Assembly: GCA_016702605.1 (NCBI GenBank)
Contig: JADJDQ010000002.1
Span: 517,001 to 581,000, forward strand
Source: Candidatus Intricatilinea gracilis
Lineage (GTDB): Bacteria; Pseudomonadota; Gammaproteobacteria; Burkholderiales; Burkholderiaceae_C
Length of the DNA stretch: 64,000 nucleotides
Direction of reading: 5' to 3'
A program made the position numbers and the translations under genes. This document shows, piece by piece, positions 17,182 through 25,461 of this stretch. Position 1 is the stretch's first letter. Every line of letters starts with the position of its first letter. The notes below the pieces were generated by a model. The model was not told where the DNA came from. It searched no databases and was given only the letters and a program-made list of their open reading frames with translations.

Positions 17182-17481
17182 CTAGATCGCGCTGAGCAGC
17201 TCGACGGTGACCGGCTCGGTGCCGAGCAGTGTCATCTGGCAGGCCAGGCGCGACTTGCTGCCGATGCCGATGATGGTGTCGAGTTTGGCGTTCTCGGCGG
17301 CGGTCATCTTCGACACCCCCTTGCGGCCACCGGTGAGTGACAGGTGGCAGGCGCCGCACTTGGCGTCGCCGCCACATTTGCTGGTGAGTGCCACGCCGGC
17401 ATCGAGGATGGCCTGCAGCAGGTTGGTGCCTTCGGCAACTTCGACGGTCTTGCCGCTGGGCATGATGGTGAGGGTGGACAT
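17182..17481 (-). CDS. Plant-type [2Fe-2S] ferredoxin
   Basis: The 99-residue protein has the beta-grasp ferredoxin pattern with CGGDAKCGACH (Cx5CxxC) near residues 36-45 and the fourth cysteine in RLACQ near residue 81. The C-terminal strand VTVELL is also typical. The start is fixed by an ATG with AGGAGAT upstream. It resembles ferredoxins that occur next to nif genes and probably transfers electrons, perhaps to the neighbouring flavoprotein. A gap of about 150 bases separates it from the SIR2-like gene upstream, in which I saw no promoter. Confidence 0.9.
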   Translation of the reverse strand: MSTLTIMPSGKTVEVAEGTNLLQAILDAGVALTSKCGGDAKCGACHLSLTGGRKGVSKMTAAENAKLDTIIGIGSKSRLACQMTLLGTEPVTVELLSAI

Positions 17482-17635
17482 GATGATCTCCTGTGGTGAT
17501 GGGCGGATGGACGAAGGGAACGGGGTGATGGCGAAACGGCCCATGGGGACGGGTCGATCGAGCAGTCCAGTCGGCAGGTGCGGCAGTGACCGCAGACCTG
17601 ACCGACCAGTGGTGCGGCGCTGGATCAGGCCGGGT

Positions 17636-18547
17636 TCAGGCGGCCAATGCCGTGCTGGCGCAGAGTTGTTCGGCCACGTCGGCCAGCGGCATGGCGATAC
17701 GGGTGATGCCTTGTTCGGCCAGGAAACGTGCTTCCATCCGTGTGGGCTCATCGGGCAACACGGCGTAGTGCGGACCGGCCGAGCGTTTCATGATCTGGCG
17801 GGCAAAGGCGCGTGGCAGCTGGTCATTGAAACGGCAGCCGAGGAACAGGAAGCCCAGGCTGGCGCGGCGTTGCTGCACCAGCGCCGGGATGGGCGTCTGG
17901 ATGTCGATCTCGGTCAGCACCTCGACATAGTCGGTGTCGGACACCAGATAGTTGCTGGCTGGTGCGCGCCCGCCCCAGGGTTTGTAGACCACGGTGGTCA
18001 GGGTGGAGGCCGGCGCATCACCCGGCTTGCCATCGGCGCCGTACCAGCCGACCCAGGTGCCGAAGTGTTCGGACTGCGACAGGCCCTGCACCTCGGCCCA
18101 GTCACTGCGCCCTTCGAGCGCCTTGCGCAGGGTGTTGTCGTACCAGGTATCGACCAGCATGGGCAAAGGCAGCCCCGCCAGCCACACATGCAGCTCGGAC
18201 GGTGTGGGTGTGCCGGCAAAGGCCTGGTCCATCAGGCCGACCAGGGTCTTGCGGTGCTTGAAGTTCTCGATGAACTGCGCCGAGGCCGTGAGGCGATGGC
18301 GGATCTTGCCCGGCACCGACGCCTTGCTGGTGAGCTCGGCCACCAGCAAGGCCGGGTTGGCGGGCACAGGCACCACAGGGCACAACGCCAGCATCTGCGC
18401 GCCGAGGTAGGGCGCCAGGCGGCCGTGTTGCAGAGCGTCGATGACGCTGGTGGGCAGTTCACTCACGGTGTCGAAGCTGGCGGTGCCGGTCATGCCCTCG
18501 CTGGCCGTGGCGGTGCTGGTGCTGGTGACGGTTGGTTCGAGGCTCAT
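17636..18547 (-). CDS. SIR2-like domain protein, catalytic histidine replaced
   Basis: The 303-residue protein resembles the SIR2_2 group: a glycine motif (APYLGAQML near 46-53), AQFIENFKHRKTL near 90-102, the TTNYD-type block as VDTWYDNTL near 132-140, the DTDYVEVL block and the LFLGC loop near 234-238. The catalytic motif that usually reads KLHG appears as KPWGG near residues 189-193, so histidine is replaced by tryptophan. NAD binding is plausible, deacetylation or NADase activity less so. It follows the DegT-like gene by 19 bases within the nifB unit. Its role is unknown; a link to NAD sensing beside DraT/DraG is speculation. Confidence 0.8.
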   Translation of the reverse strand: MSLEPTVTSTSTATASEGMTGTASFDTVSELPTSVIDALQHGRLAPYLGAQMLALCPVVPVPANPALLVAELTSKASVPGKIRHRLTASAQFIENFKHRKTLVGLMDQAFAGTPTPSELHVWLAGLPLPMLVDTWYDNTLRKALEGRSDWAEVQGLSQSEHFGTWVGWYGADGKPGDAPASTLTTVVYKPWGGRAPASNYLVSDTDYVEVLTEIDIQTPIPALVQQRRASLGFLFLGCRFNDQLPRAFARQIMKRSAGPHYAVLPDEPTRMEARFLAEQGITRIAMPLADVAEQLCASTALAA

Positions 18548-18566
18548 GGCAGGTCCTGGTTCTTCT

Positions 18567-19847
18567 TCAGTAGATGGCGGCACCCGCACCGACATTGACC
18601 GAGCTGTCCTTCATCGTCTTGACGATGAACCTGACCTGGCCGGCGTCGAGCTGGGCATGAAACGGCAGCGCCACGGCGCGATCCGCGATACGTTCGACCA
18701 GCGGAAACTGGCCACGCTGCCAGCCCTGCTGCTGGTAAGCGAACTGCTGATGCAGCGGCTGGCAATAGACCACCGCCTCGATGAGTTCTTCGGACAGGTC
18801 GTCGATGATCTGTTCACAGGCACTGGCAGTGAAACGTTTGCCCAGATGCACCGTGTAGACCATCCAGTGCACCTCGTCGACACCCTGGCCCACATACGGC
18901 GGCTTGATGCCTTCGAAGCTCTGCATCTCGTCGCGGTAGATGGCTTCGACCTGCTTGCGCCGGGCCAGGATCTCGTCGATGCGCGCCAGTTGACCGATGC
19001 CCAGCGCGGCACTGACTTCGCTCAGGCTGGCCTGCAGCGGCACACGTGAACCGACCGACACCGAACGGCGATCACGCAGCGACCGCGAGCGCAGATATCG
19101 CAGCTCGCTGGCCAGTGTGTCGTCGTCGGTGACGACCATGCCACCTTCGCCGCAACACAGCGCCGAGGGTTGCGAGAAGTCGAACACCGCGGCGTCGCCG
19201 AAGCTGCCGACCAGCTGGCCCTGGTAGAGCGAGCCGATGGCTTCGGTCGAATCCTCGATCAGCCTGATGCCACGCGCCGTGGCCAGTTCACGCAGGGCAT
19301 CCCAGGCGGCGGGGTGGCCGTTGACATTGCCGGCCAGGATGGCCTTGGTGGCCGGGGTGATCTGCGCCGCCGCACGTGTGGCATCCAGGCAGCCGGTCCA
19401 GTAGTTGATGTCGGCAAACACCACCTTGGCGCCAGCCAGGCTCACGGCGTGAGCCACCTGGTGCCAGCCGTAGGGTGAGGCCACCACCTCGTCGCCCGGG
19501 CCGATGCCCAGGGCGCGTATCACTAGCCAGGTGCCGAGCGTGCCGCTGGCTACCGCCACGGCATGGCGCCGGCCCAGCCACTCGGCATACCGCTGCTCGA
19601 AGAGTTCGACCATCGGCCCGGCCGACAGCCTTGTCTGCTGCAGCGCGGCCTGCACCAGCGCGGCTTCGACCTCGCCGGTGTCGGGTGCTGCCAGCGTGAG
19701 CCAGTCGTCGCCGGGGTCTAGTTCGTCTTCGCCGGCCGCGTCGAGCTCAGCTTCGGTGTCTGCGTCAGCGCCCGGGTTGGTGGCGAAATCGACGTCAGGC
19801 CGAGTGCCTTCGTGCGAGTCCAGGTGGACGATGGGCAAGGCCGACAT
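18567..19847 (-). CDS. DegT/DnrJ/EryC1-like protein lacking the PLP lysine
   Basis: The product of 426 residues has an acidic 50-residue extension and then a DegT-type fold-I aminotransferase domain. The domain shows LSAGPMVELFEQRYAEWLG, VASGTLGTWLVIRAL, GDEVVASPYGW and IEDSTEAIGS, in which D199 is the expected partner of the PLP pyridine nitrogen. Where the family has lysine before the GEGG motif, this protein reads FDFSQPSALCCGEGG, so serine 228 stands in place of the Schiff-base lysine. It is probably not a normal aminotransferase. It is three bases from the preceding gene and belongs to the nifB unit. Confidence 0.85.
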   Translation of the reverse strand: MSALPIVHLDSHEGTRPDVDFATNPGADADTEAELDAAGEDELDPGDDWLTLAAPDTGEVEAALVQAALQQTRLSAGPMVELFEQRYAEWLGRRHAVAVASGTLGTWLVIRALGIGPGDEVVASPYGWHQVAHAVSLAGAKVVFADINYWTGCLDATRAAAQITPATKAILAGNVNGHPAAWDALRELATARGIRLIEDSTEAIGSLYQGQLVGSFGDAAVFDFSQPSALCCGEGGMVVTDDDTLASELRYLRSRSLRDRRSVSVGSRVPLQASLSEVSAALGIGQLARIDEILARRKQVEAIYRDEMQSFEGIKPPYVGQGVDEVHWMVYTVHLGKRFTASACEQIIDDLSEELIEAVVYCQPLHQQFAYQQQGWQRGQFPLVERIADRAVALPFHAQLDAGQVRFIVKTMKDSSVNVGAGAAIY

Positions 19848-19850
19848 GGC

Positions 19851-20174
19851 TCAGTCCTTCCACGACAGGAAGTAACCGGCCGCACTGGCGCCGTGCCGGC
19901 TCACGCTCCAGCAATGGCCGTCGCTGGCGGCGTAGTGCAACTGGGCCTTGTCGCCCGTGCCGGCGGGTGTGTCGTCGCGCATGTCGCTGGCGTCGACCAC
20001 TACCACGCGGCAGGGCGCGAACCGTTCACGCAGACGCCGCGCGGCGTCGCGCACGTCGGGCGCGGCGTCGGCGATGGCCAGCGCCTCGGCCAGGGCGATC
20101 TGCAGATCGGGCTTCGCGATAGGTGCGCCGGGGCCGGCCGATGGGGCCGGGCTGGCCGGATCGATGGAGGACAT
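19851..20174 (-). CDS. Unrecognised small protein of the nif unit
   Basis: The 107-residue product is soluble with an Ala/Pro-rich first third, a helical middle (DLQIALAEALAIADAAPD, AARRLRERFA) and a strand-rich end (RVVVVDASDM, HYAASDGHCWSVSRHG). I do not assign a family. It lies 13 bases after nifT and three bases before the DegT-like gene, so it is clearly part of the operon. Small uncharacterised genes of this type are frequent next to nifT in proteobacterial clusters. Confidence 0.7.
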   Translation of the reverse strand: MSSIDPASPAPSAGPGAPIAKPDLQIALAEALAIADAAPDVRDAARRLRERFAPCRVVVVDASDMRDDTPAGTGDKAQLHYAASDGHCWSVSRHGASAAGYFLSWKD

Positions 20175-20187
20175 GGTCCGAGCCCCT

Positions 20188-20406
20188 TCAGTCCGAGCCG
20201 TCGGACAAGCGACGCGCCTCGACCGTGATCGGCAAGGTCGTGCCCGCCGCCATCTCGGGCAGGGCCAGCACCCAGCCGTTGGCCAGGGTGACGGTGCCGC
20301 CGAACAGGCCTGCCTGCTCCTGCGCGACGATGGGTTCTTCGAGGTCCTTCTTGGGCACGTAGGCGCTGAGGATCCCGGCTGAGCTGCGTCGAATCATCAC
20401 TTTCAT
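20188..20406 (-). CDS. nifT: NifT/FixU protein
   Basis: The 72-residue product matches NifT/FixU: it starts MKVMIRRSSAGILSAYVPKKDLEE, continues with IV and then GLFGGTVTLANGWVLALP. Its function is unknown; mutants generally show little phenotype. In this window it lies behind the second cysteine desulfurase rather than behind nifK. Confidence 0.93.
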   Translation of the reverse strand: MKVMIRRSSAGILSAYVPKKDLEEPIVAQEQAGLFGGTVTLANGWVLALPEMAAGTTLPITVEARRLSDGSD

Positions 20407-20458
20407 GGTCGGGATCTCCGTGAGGGGGAAGTACAGGAATCTGGGTGTTGCTGGCGCG

Positions 20459-21730
20459 TCAGGCCGGCTGGGCGTCGGCGCGTCGCGAAGACGCGGCTGC
20501 CGGGCTGGTGCCCGCCATGGCTACCCCTGTGCTGGCACCGGTCGACGCGGCGGCAGTGAAGGCATCTGGCGCAGCGACTTCGACCTGCAGCAAAGGGCCG
20601 ATGGCGGCGCGAGCAGCTTCGACGGCCCGGTCGATGTCGTGTGCCGTGGTGTGGCGGCCGAGCGAGAACCGCACCGCTGCCTTGGCAAGAAGCGGCGACA
20701 CCCCCATCGCCAGCAGCACATGCGAGGGTTGCGTGCCACCGGCCGAACAGGCTGCGCCCGACGAGGCCAGCACACCGGCACGTTCCAGCCGACCGAGCAC
20801 CTGGTCGGCATCGAGCGCGCCAAAGCGCAGGCAGCTGGTGTTGGGCAAACGTATGGCCAGCGCGCCATAACGCTGCACTTGCGGCAGGGCGGCGATCAGA
20901 CCGGTCTCGAGCCGCAGCGACAGGGCCGTCATGTGCGCCAGGTCGGCATCCAGCGTGGCAAGACAACGATCGGCCGCCGCAGCAAAACCCAGGATGGCCG
21001 GCAGGTTCTCGGTGCCACCACGGCGCTGGCGTTCCTGGCGCCCGCTCAGCAGCGCAGGCAGCGCCAGGCCCTTGCGCACGACGAGCGCGCCGATGCCCTT
21101 GGGCCCGTGGATCTTGTGTGCCGACACCGACCACAGATCGGCACCGCCGGACTCGAAGGTCTCCAGGCTCTTGCCGAGCAGCTGCGTGGCGTCGACATGC
21201 AGCAAGGCCCCGGCCGCATGCGCCAGTTCGGCCAGGTCACTGACCGGCATGCGCACACCGGTCTCGTTGTTGGCGCCCATCACGCTGACCAGCGCCACAT
21301 CGCCGCGGATGAGACGCCGGGCCTGGTTCAGATCGAGCCGGCCCTGGTCGTCCACACCGATCAGGTCGACGGGTGTGCCTTCACCCTTCAGCCGTTCGGC
21401 CAATGCCAGCAGGCCGGGGTGTTCGACCGCACTCAGCACCAGCCGATGGCGGCCCTGGCGCCGGCCCAGCGCCAACGCGCCGAGCATGGCCATGTGGTTG
21501 GCCTCGGTGGCGCCGCTGGTGAACACCAGTTCAGCCGGCTGACAACCCAGCAACGCGGCAATCTGGCCGCGTGCCGCCACCAGGGCACGACGTGCCGCCT
21601 GGCCCGGCGCATGGGTCGACGAGGGGTTGGCCCACAAGCTGCGCATGCCCTCGAGCATGGCCGCGAGCACTTCGGCGCCGGGCTCGGTGGTGGCGTTGTG
21701 GTCGAGGTAGATGGGTGTGGTGTCGCTCAT
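20459..21730 (-). CDS. nifS: Cysteine desulfurase, NifS/IscS family (second copy)
   Basis: This PLP enzyme of 423 residues releases sulfur from cysteine for Fe-S cluster assembly. It shows IYLDHNATTEPGAEVLAAM, TSGATEANHMAML, the SAHKIHGPKGIGAL lysine block and SSGAACSAGGTQPSHVLLAMG, where the second cysteine group is the mobile sulfur-carrying loop. It differs from the IscS-type enzyme at 38.9 kb by lacking the SPLWDMHCEGVDL tail, and instead has about 45 Ala/Thr-rich residues at its end. The ATG at 21730 overlaps the stop of the preceding gene. It is probably the nif-specific desulfurase. Confidence 0.88.
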   Translation of the reverse strand: MSDTTPIYLDHNATTEPGAEVLAAMLEGMRSLWANPSSTHAPGQAARRALVAARGQIAALLGCQPAELVFTSGATEANHMAMLGALALGRRQGRHRLVLSAVEHPGLLALAERLKGEGTPVDLIGVDDQGRLDLNQARRLIRGDVALVSVMGANNETGVRMPVSDLAELAHAAGALLHVDATQLLGKSLETFESGGADLWSVSAHKIHGPKGIGALVVRKGLALPALLSGRQERQRRGGTENLPAILGFAAAADRCLATLDADLAHMTALSLRLETGLIAALPQVQRYGALAIRLPNTSCLRFGALDADQVLGRLERAGVLASSGAACSAGGTQPSHVLLAMGVSPLLAKAAVRFSLGRHTTAHDIDRAVEAARAAIGPLLQVEVAAPDAFTAAASTGASTGVAMAGTSPAAASSRRADAQPA

Positions 21731-22092
21731 TGCCAGAACTCCCGGTCGGCGTCCCAGCACAGATGCGTCAATAGCACCGACAAGGTGGCGGCGTGTTGCT
21801 TGAGCACCCAGCTGCCCTGCTTGTGATTGCGTGCATGCAGCAACCAGCCACCCTGTTCGGCTGGCACCAGCCAGGCGATGTCGATCTCGCCGCCTTGCGG
21901 GTGGATGCTGCGTGAGCAGTTGGGGCTGACGACCTTCCAGCCCGCACCTTCGCGCAACACCCGCGGATGCACGTACTTGTAGCGGGCACGGCGCGGCAGG
22001 GCCTTCTCGATTCGGCGCGCATCGAGCGCACTGACCAGGCCGGTGCTGGCGGGTGTCGCCTCGGGCCAAATGGTCGGGCAGGCCGCCGCCAT
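21727..22092 (-). CDS. Unrecognised nif-operon protein with Trp/His-rich core
   Basis: The 121-residue protein contains RRIEKALPRRARYKYVHPRV, then GWKVVSPNCSRSIHPQGGEIDIAWL and LHARNHKQGSWVL, a set of conserved-looking aromatic and basic residues and one central cysteine. A distant resemblance to DUF3024-like proteins is possible but not demonstrated. It overlaps the cysteine desulfurase by four bases and follows nifZ by two bases, which argues for a role in cluster maturation. Confidence 0.75.
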   Translation of the reverse strand: MAAACPTIWPEATPASTGLVSALDARRIEKALPRRARYKYVHPRVLREGAGWKVVSPNCSRSIHPQGGEIDIAWLVPAEQGGWLLHARNHKQGSWVLKQHAATLSVLLTHLCWDADREFWQ

Positions 22093-22094
22093 GG

Positions 22095-22397
22095 TCAGGC
22101 CGCGATCACCGGCGTGGCCGCCGTGGCCGCCAGGGCACCTGCAACCAGACTGCCGAGGCGCGTATCGAGCTCGATCTCGTCTTCGAGGCAGCCGATCACG
22201 GCCAGGCCGAAGTCGACCATGTAGACCGGCAGGTTGGCCTCTTCATGATGGCCGATCTGCACGATCTCGCCCACCCCACCGGTGGGGATGAGCAGGTGAT
22301 CCTCGGGCACCTCGGGATGGCTGCCGTCGTTGTAGAGGTCGACCGTGGCCAGCACTTGCTGACCCCATTGAAACCTGGGCAGACGGGGTTCGATCAT
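22095..22397 (-). CDS. nifZ: NifZ protein (copy 1)
   Basis: The 100-residue product has the NifZ core: FQWGQQVLATVDLYNDGS, LLIPTGGVGEIVQIG and PVYMVDFG. NifZ acts in maturation of the P-cluster of the MoFe protein with NifH and NifW. A second copy lies 37 bases upstream, so both are in tandem in the nifB unit. Confidence 0.92.
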   Translation of the reverse strand: MIEPRLPRFQWGQQVLATVDLYNDGSHPEVPEDHLLIPTGGVGEIVQIGHHEEANLPVYMVDFGLAVIGCLEDEIELDTRLGSLVAGALAATAATPVIAA

Positions 22398-22434
22398 GGG
22401 TGACTCCAGCGGGTGCAGATGGAAGAAAAGCCTG

Positions 22435-22773
22435 TCAGCGCAGGCTGGCGAGTTGCCCGGCGCGGTCGCCGAGTTGCGCCATCACCTCGGGCGGCAGATG
22501 GTCGAGCGTGCAGATCTCCTTGCCGCGCATGCCCACCTTGTGGCCGCTCTCGACGAACTCGACCGCATAGACGTAGAACTGCTGCAGGAAGGTGCCGATC
22601 GAGGTGACGAAGCCGATCTCGCCGCGATTGACCAGCACCTCGCCGATGTCCTTGCCGGTGTAGGTGCCGTCGTTGCGGATCACCGTGCGGCTCACCACCC
22701 GTTCACCCATGGCAAATCGCGGCGGATCGGTGATCTCGACGGTGTCGCTGTCGCGGTTGATGTCGTCGGCCAT
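22435..22773 (-). CDS. nifZ: NifZ protein (copy 2)
   Basis: This 112-residue product is also NifZ-like: RFAMGERVVSRTVIRNDGTY, GEVLVNRGEIGFVTSIGTFL and YVYAVEF. Its sequence diverges clearly from the next copy, so the duplication is old or one copy was acquired. Both have the SH3-like beta-barrel fold known for the family. Confidence 0.92.
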   Translation of the reverse strand: MADDINRDSDTVEITDPPRFAMGERVVSRTVIRNDGTYTGKDIGEVLVNRGEIGFVTSIGTFLQQFYVYAVEFVESGHKVGMRGKEICTLDHLPPEVMAQLGDRAGQLASLR

Positions 22774-22815
22774 GGTGGTTCCTGGTGGTCCGGATGGTCG
22801 TGAGGGGCTGGGCGG

Positions 22816-24396
22816 TCAGACCGGATGCAAGGTGACGGGCGACGTGCCGGGCAGCGACTCATGCGGCTGGATGGCCGACACCGTGGCTGCAACCAGCGGC
22901 ATCGGTTCACTGGCAGGATGGTCTGCGGCCAGTTCGGCCAGCCGTTGCTCGGCACGTTCGCGGATGTCGGCTTCGACGTCATGCGAGAAACGGCGCAGCA
23001 GGTCGATGTCGGCACGGCCTGCCGCATGCCAGCGCACCAGCAGATCCGTGTCGTCGGCAAAAACGGCCAGCAGCGGCGCGGGCAGGCGTTCGGCCACGAT
23101 GCGGCGCACATCGGCTTCGGGGTCGGCGGCGAGGCGCCACAAGGCCGGCATGGCCAGGCGCTGTGCCACCTCGCGGCGCACCTGCACATCCACGTCGGCG
23201 ATCAGCAGCGGCAACAGGGCCTCGGGCAGTCGCCGAGCCACGGTGGCGCGCACCTGGTAGTCGGCGTCATGCACCATGGACGACAGGTGCTCGGTCGCCA
23301 GCCGCAAGGCCACCCGGATGCGCACTTCGCGGTGCGGGTCGGCGCGCATCTCGAGCAACAGGCGCTGCGGCAGGCGCAGGGCCACCTGCAGGCGCACGGT
23401 CTCGTCCGGGTCGTTCATCAGCGGCGGCAGATGAAAGACATCGGCATACCGCGCGGCAATGGCCCGCACCTCGAAGTAACCGTGGTCCAGATGGTGACGG
23501 GCCAGCTCGCGGTGGCCGCGAAAGAATCGGTCGATGCGCCGCGCATAGGCGTCCTGCATGCAACTGCGGCCCGGCTCACACCCACCGGTGGCGCGCAGCG
23601 CGGCATGGGGGCAGGCCGCGCAGTCGAGCGGGCCACCTTGCCAGTGCTGGGCGCCGATGTCGCTCCAGTCAGGATCGGGCTCGGCATCGGCGACAACGGA
23701 CGCGGCGGCAGGCTCGACGGGTCTGGCGGAAGGCTCAGGGGCTGTGTCGCGTGAAGACATGGCCCGATCGATGGCATCCACACGTGCCCAGGCGGCCGCG
23801 CCGAAGGCAGTGAGCGCCGGGCCGTCGTCCTCATCGTCCTCGCCATCAACGGCAACTTGCTGGCGGCGCAACTGGCGCTGGCGCAGCGCTTCGAGCAAGG
23901 CGCCGCCGACCACATCGCCAGGGTCGAGCGCACGCAGCTTGGCCAGGGCATCGCGCGCTTCGACCGGGTCGTCCAGGCGCAGGCTCAGGTAGGCGTAACC
24001 CTTGAGCACCCAGAGGTAGAAGCGTGTCGGCGCGTGGTCGAGTGCGTTCGGCAGGGCCACTGCGGGCACGTCGCGCCAGACCGTGGGCAGACCCAGCGCA
24101 CGTGCACCGATGACCAGTGCCTGGCGTGCCACACCACGTGCCGCCGGCAGGCGATGACCGTAGAAGTGAAAGCGGTAGAACGCGATGGCCACGGCCGGAT
24201 GCTCGGGCGCCAGCGCCTGCGCACGCATCAGAGCGGCCATTTCGGCCGGTGGGTCGTGGCGCAGCAAACCCGCCTCACGCAAGGCCTGTTCGGCGGCGGG
24301 CGGCAGGCCATGGCCCAGCACGGCGGCGTCGAAGTCGTCCAGGCTCGTCACGTCGGTCGGACGGACGGTGCTGTTGCTGGAGGACGGGGTGGCCAT
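22816..24396 (-). CDS. 4Fe-4S leucine-rich repeat variant (LRV) protein
   Basis: The 526-residue protein combines an N-terminal helical region of tetratricopeptide-like character (about 1-180) with a cysteine cluster in LDCAACPHAALRATGGCEPGRSC (CxxCx8Cx5C) near residue 250. This is followed by a run of LRV/HEAT-like repeats (VRLQVALRLPQ, VRIRVALRLAT, VRATVARRLPE, VRREVAQRLAM, VRRIVAERLPA). The Azotobacter LRV protein of the same type binds a [4Fe-4S] cluster. It may scaffold or sense Fe-S status during nitrogenase maturation. The N-terminal helical domain is longer than in the minimal family member. Confidence 0.87.
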   Translation of the reverse strand: MATPSSSNSTVRPTDVTSLDDFDAAVLGHGLPPAAEQALREAGLLRHDPPAEMAALMRAQALAPEHPAVAIAFYRFHFYGHRLPAARGVARQALVIGARALGLPTVWRDVPAVALPNALDHAPTRFYLWVLKGYAYLSLRLDDPVEARDALAKLRALDPGDVVGGALLEALRQRQLRRQQVAVDGEDDEDDGPALTAFGAAAWARVDAIDRAMSSRDTAPEPSARPVEPAAASVVADAEPDPDWSDIGAQHWQGGPLDCAACPHAALRATGGCEPGRSCMQDAYARRIDRFFRGHRELARHHLDHGYFEVRAIAARYADVFHLPPLMNDPDETVRLQVALRLPQRLLLEMRADPHREVRIRVALRLATEHLSSMVHDADYQVRATVARRLPEALLPLLIADVDVQVRREVAQRLAMPALWRLAADPEADVRRIVAERLPAPLLAVFADDTDLLVRWHAAGRADIDLLRRFSHDVEADIRERAEQRLAELAADHPASEPMPLVAATVSAIQPHESLPGTSPVTLHPV

Positions 24397-24418
24397 GGTC
24401 GTGAGGATGCCGATCGGC

Positions 24419-24817
24419 CTATCGCGCCACGACCGGTGAACGACGCGTGATCGACGACACCGACACCGTCGCCTGCGCAGGCGGTGCCGCGTCCGACGAA
24501 CTCGAACACGCGCACGAGGCGGCGTTCGGGTTGATGAAGGTGAGGCCCGAACTGGTGGGCGTTTCGGCGAAGTCGATGGTCACGCCGTCGAGCATCAGGC
24601 GGCTCTCGGCCGGCAGGTACAGCTTCATGCCGTTGATGTCGACTTCGCTGTCGTTGGCCAGCGGTGCGGCTTCGACGGTGAATTCGGACGTGTAGCCCGA
24701 GCAGCCCCCCGGCGACACCGTGAGGCGGAATCCCCCGGTCGGGTTGACCGAGAACCGCACCATGCGGCGGATGAACTTCTCGGCAGCGGCCGTGACGGTG
24801 ACGTTGGGTTGCAGCAT
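24419..24817 (-). CDS. A-type Fe-S carrier (IscA/HesB-like)
   Basis: The protein of 132 residues has the A-type fold with the first cysteine in SPGGCSGYTSEF and the second pair in FINPNAASCACSSS. A Ser/Ala-rich tail follows. It carries Fe-S clusters or iron and lies between fdxN and the LRV gene. ATG 24817 is five bases from the fdxN stop and precedes the conserved domain by about ten residues. Confidence 0.85.
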   Translation of the reverse strand: MLQPNVTVTAAAEKFIRRMVRFSVNPTGGFRLTVSPGGCSGYTSEFTVEAAPLANDSEVDINGMKLYLPAESRLMLDGVTIDFAETPTSSGLTFINPNAASCACSSSSDAAPPAQATVSVSSITRRSPVVAR

Positions 24818-24822
24818 GACGA

Positions 24823-25017
24823 TCACACCTTCTTGATGCAGCCGTCGACCGGGCACACCGCCACACACTGGGGCGAGTCGAACTGGCCTTCACACTCGGT
24901 GCACTTCTTGGGGTCGATGATGTAGGTGCCGCCCTTTTCGCGGATGGCGACGTTGGGGCACTCGGGTTCGCAGGCCGAGCAGGCGGTGCACATCGACGAA
25001 ATGATCTTGTAGGCCAT
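24823..25017 (-). CDS. fdxN: 2[4Fe-4S] ferredoxin FdxN
   Basis: The 64-residue protein has two cluster motifs, CTACSACEPECP and CTECEGQFDSPQCVAVCP, the second with the insertion typical of FdxN-type ferredoxins. FdxN supplies electrons to nitrogenase or to NifB during NifB-co synthesis. It follows nifB, the usual order nifB-fdxN. Confidence 0.93.
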   Translation of the reverse strand: MAYKIISSMCTACSACEPECPNVAIREKGGTYIIDPKKCTECEGQFDSPQCVAVCPVDGCIKKV

Positions 25018-25096
25018 GGTGATCTCCTGGGCGTGAGGGCTGGGGTCGTTGGGGGAAAGAGGATCTGGTCAGCGCGGGTATCGGGACTCGGATCGA

Positions 25097-25408
25097 TCAG
25101 GCCGCGGCGGCGCCGGTGTAGGCACCCTGGCGGATCGATGCGTCACCACGCGGCTGATGGGTGATGGCACCACTGGCGACACGAGCGCGGTAATCAGCAA
25201 ACCAGCCGAGTGCGGCTTTCTCGATGTAGTCGTGGGCGTACTGATCGACCGGCTCGATGCCGGCGGCCGTGAGTTCGTCGCGCGGGCATGCGCCGATCTT
25301 CGACACGAGCACGGCGTGGCAGTCGTTGATGGCGTTGACGATCGACGGCAGTTGCTCGTCCTCGCCGTAGCCGCCCTGGCAATACAGGTCGACGCGGCGG
25401 TGACCCAC
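25097..25408 (-). pseudogene. nifB: Detached C-terminal NafY/NifX-like domain of NifB
   Basis: The frame starting GHRRVDLYCQGGYGEDE and containing LVSKIGACPRDEL and YAHDYIEKAALGWF is the end of a normal proteobacterial NifB: the dinitrogenase iron-molybdenum cofactor-binding domain that follows the radical SAM core. Here it lies in another frame than the core, with an in-frame TGA at 25424-25426 before it. No ribosome binding site or good ATG precedes it, so it is unlikely to be translated by itself. Confidence 0.8.
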
Positions 25409-25461
25409 CGAACAGCCGGACGCTCACCGCGCTCGGGGCGTGCGAGCCCTTGGGAGCTCGA

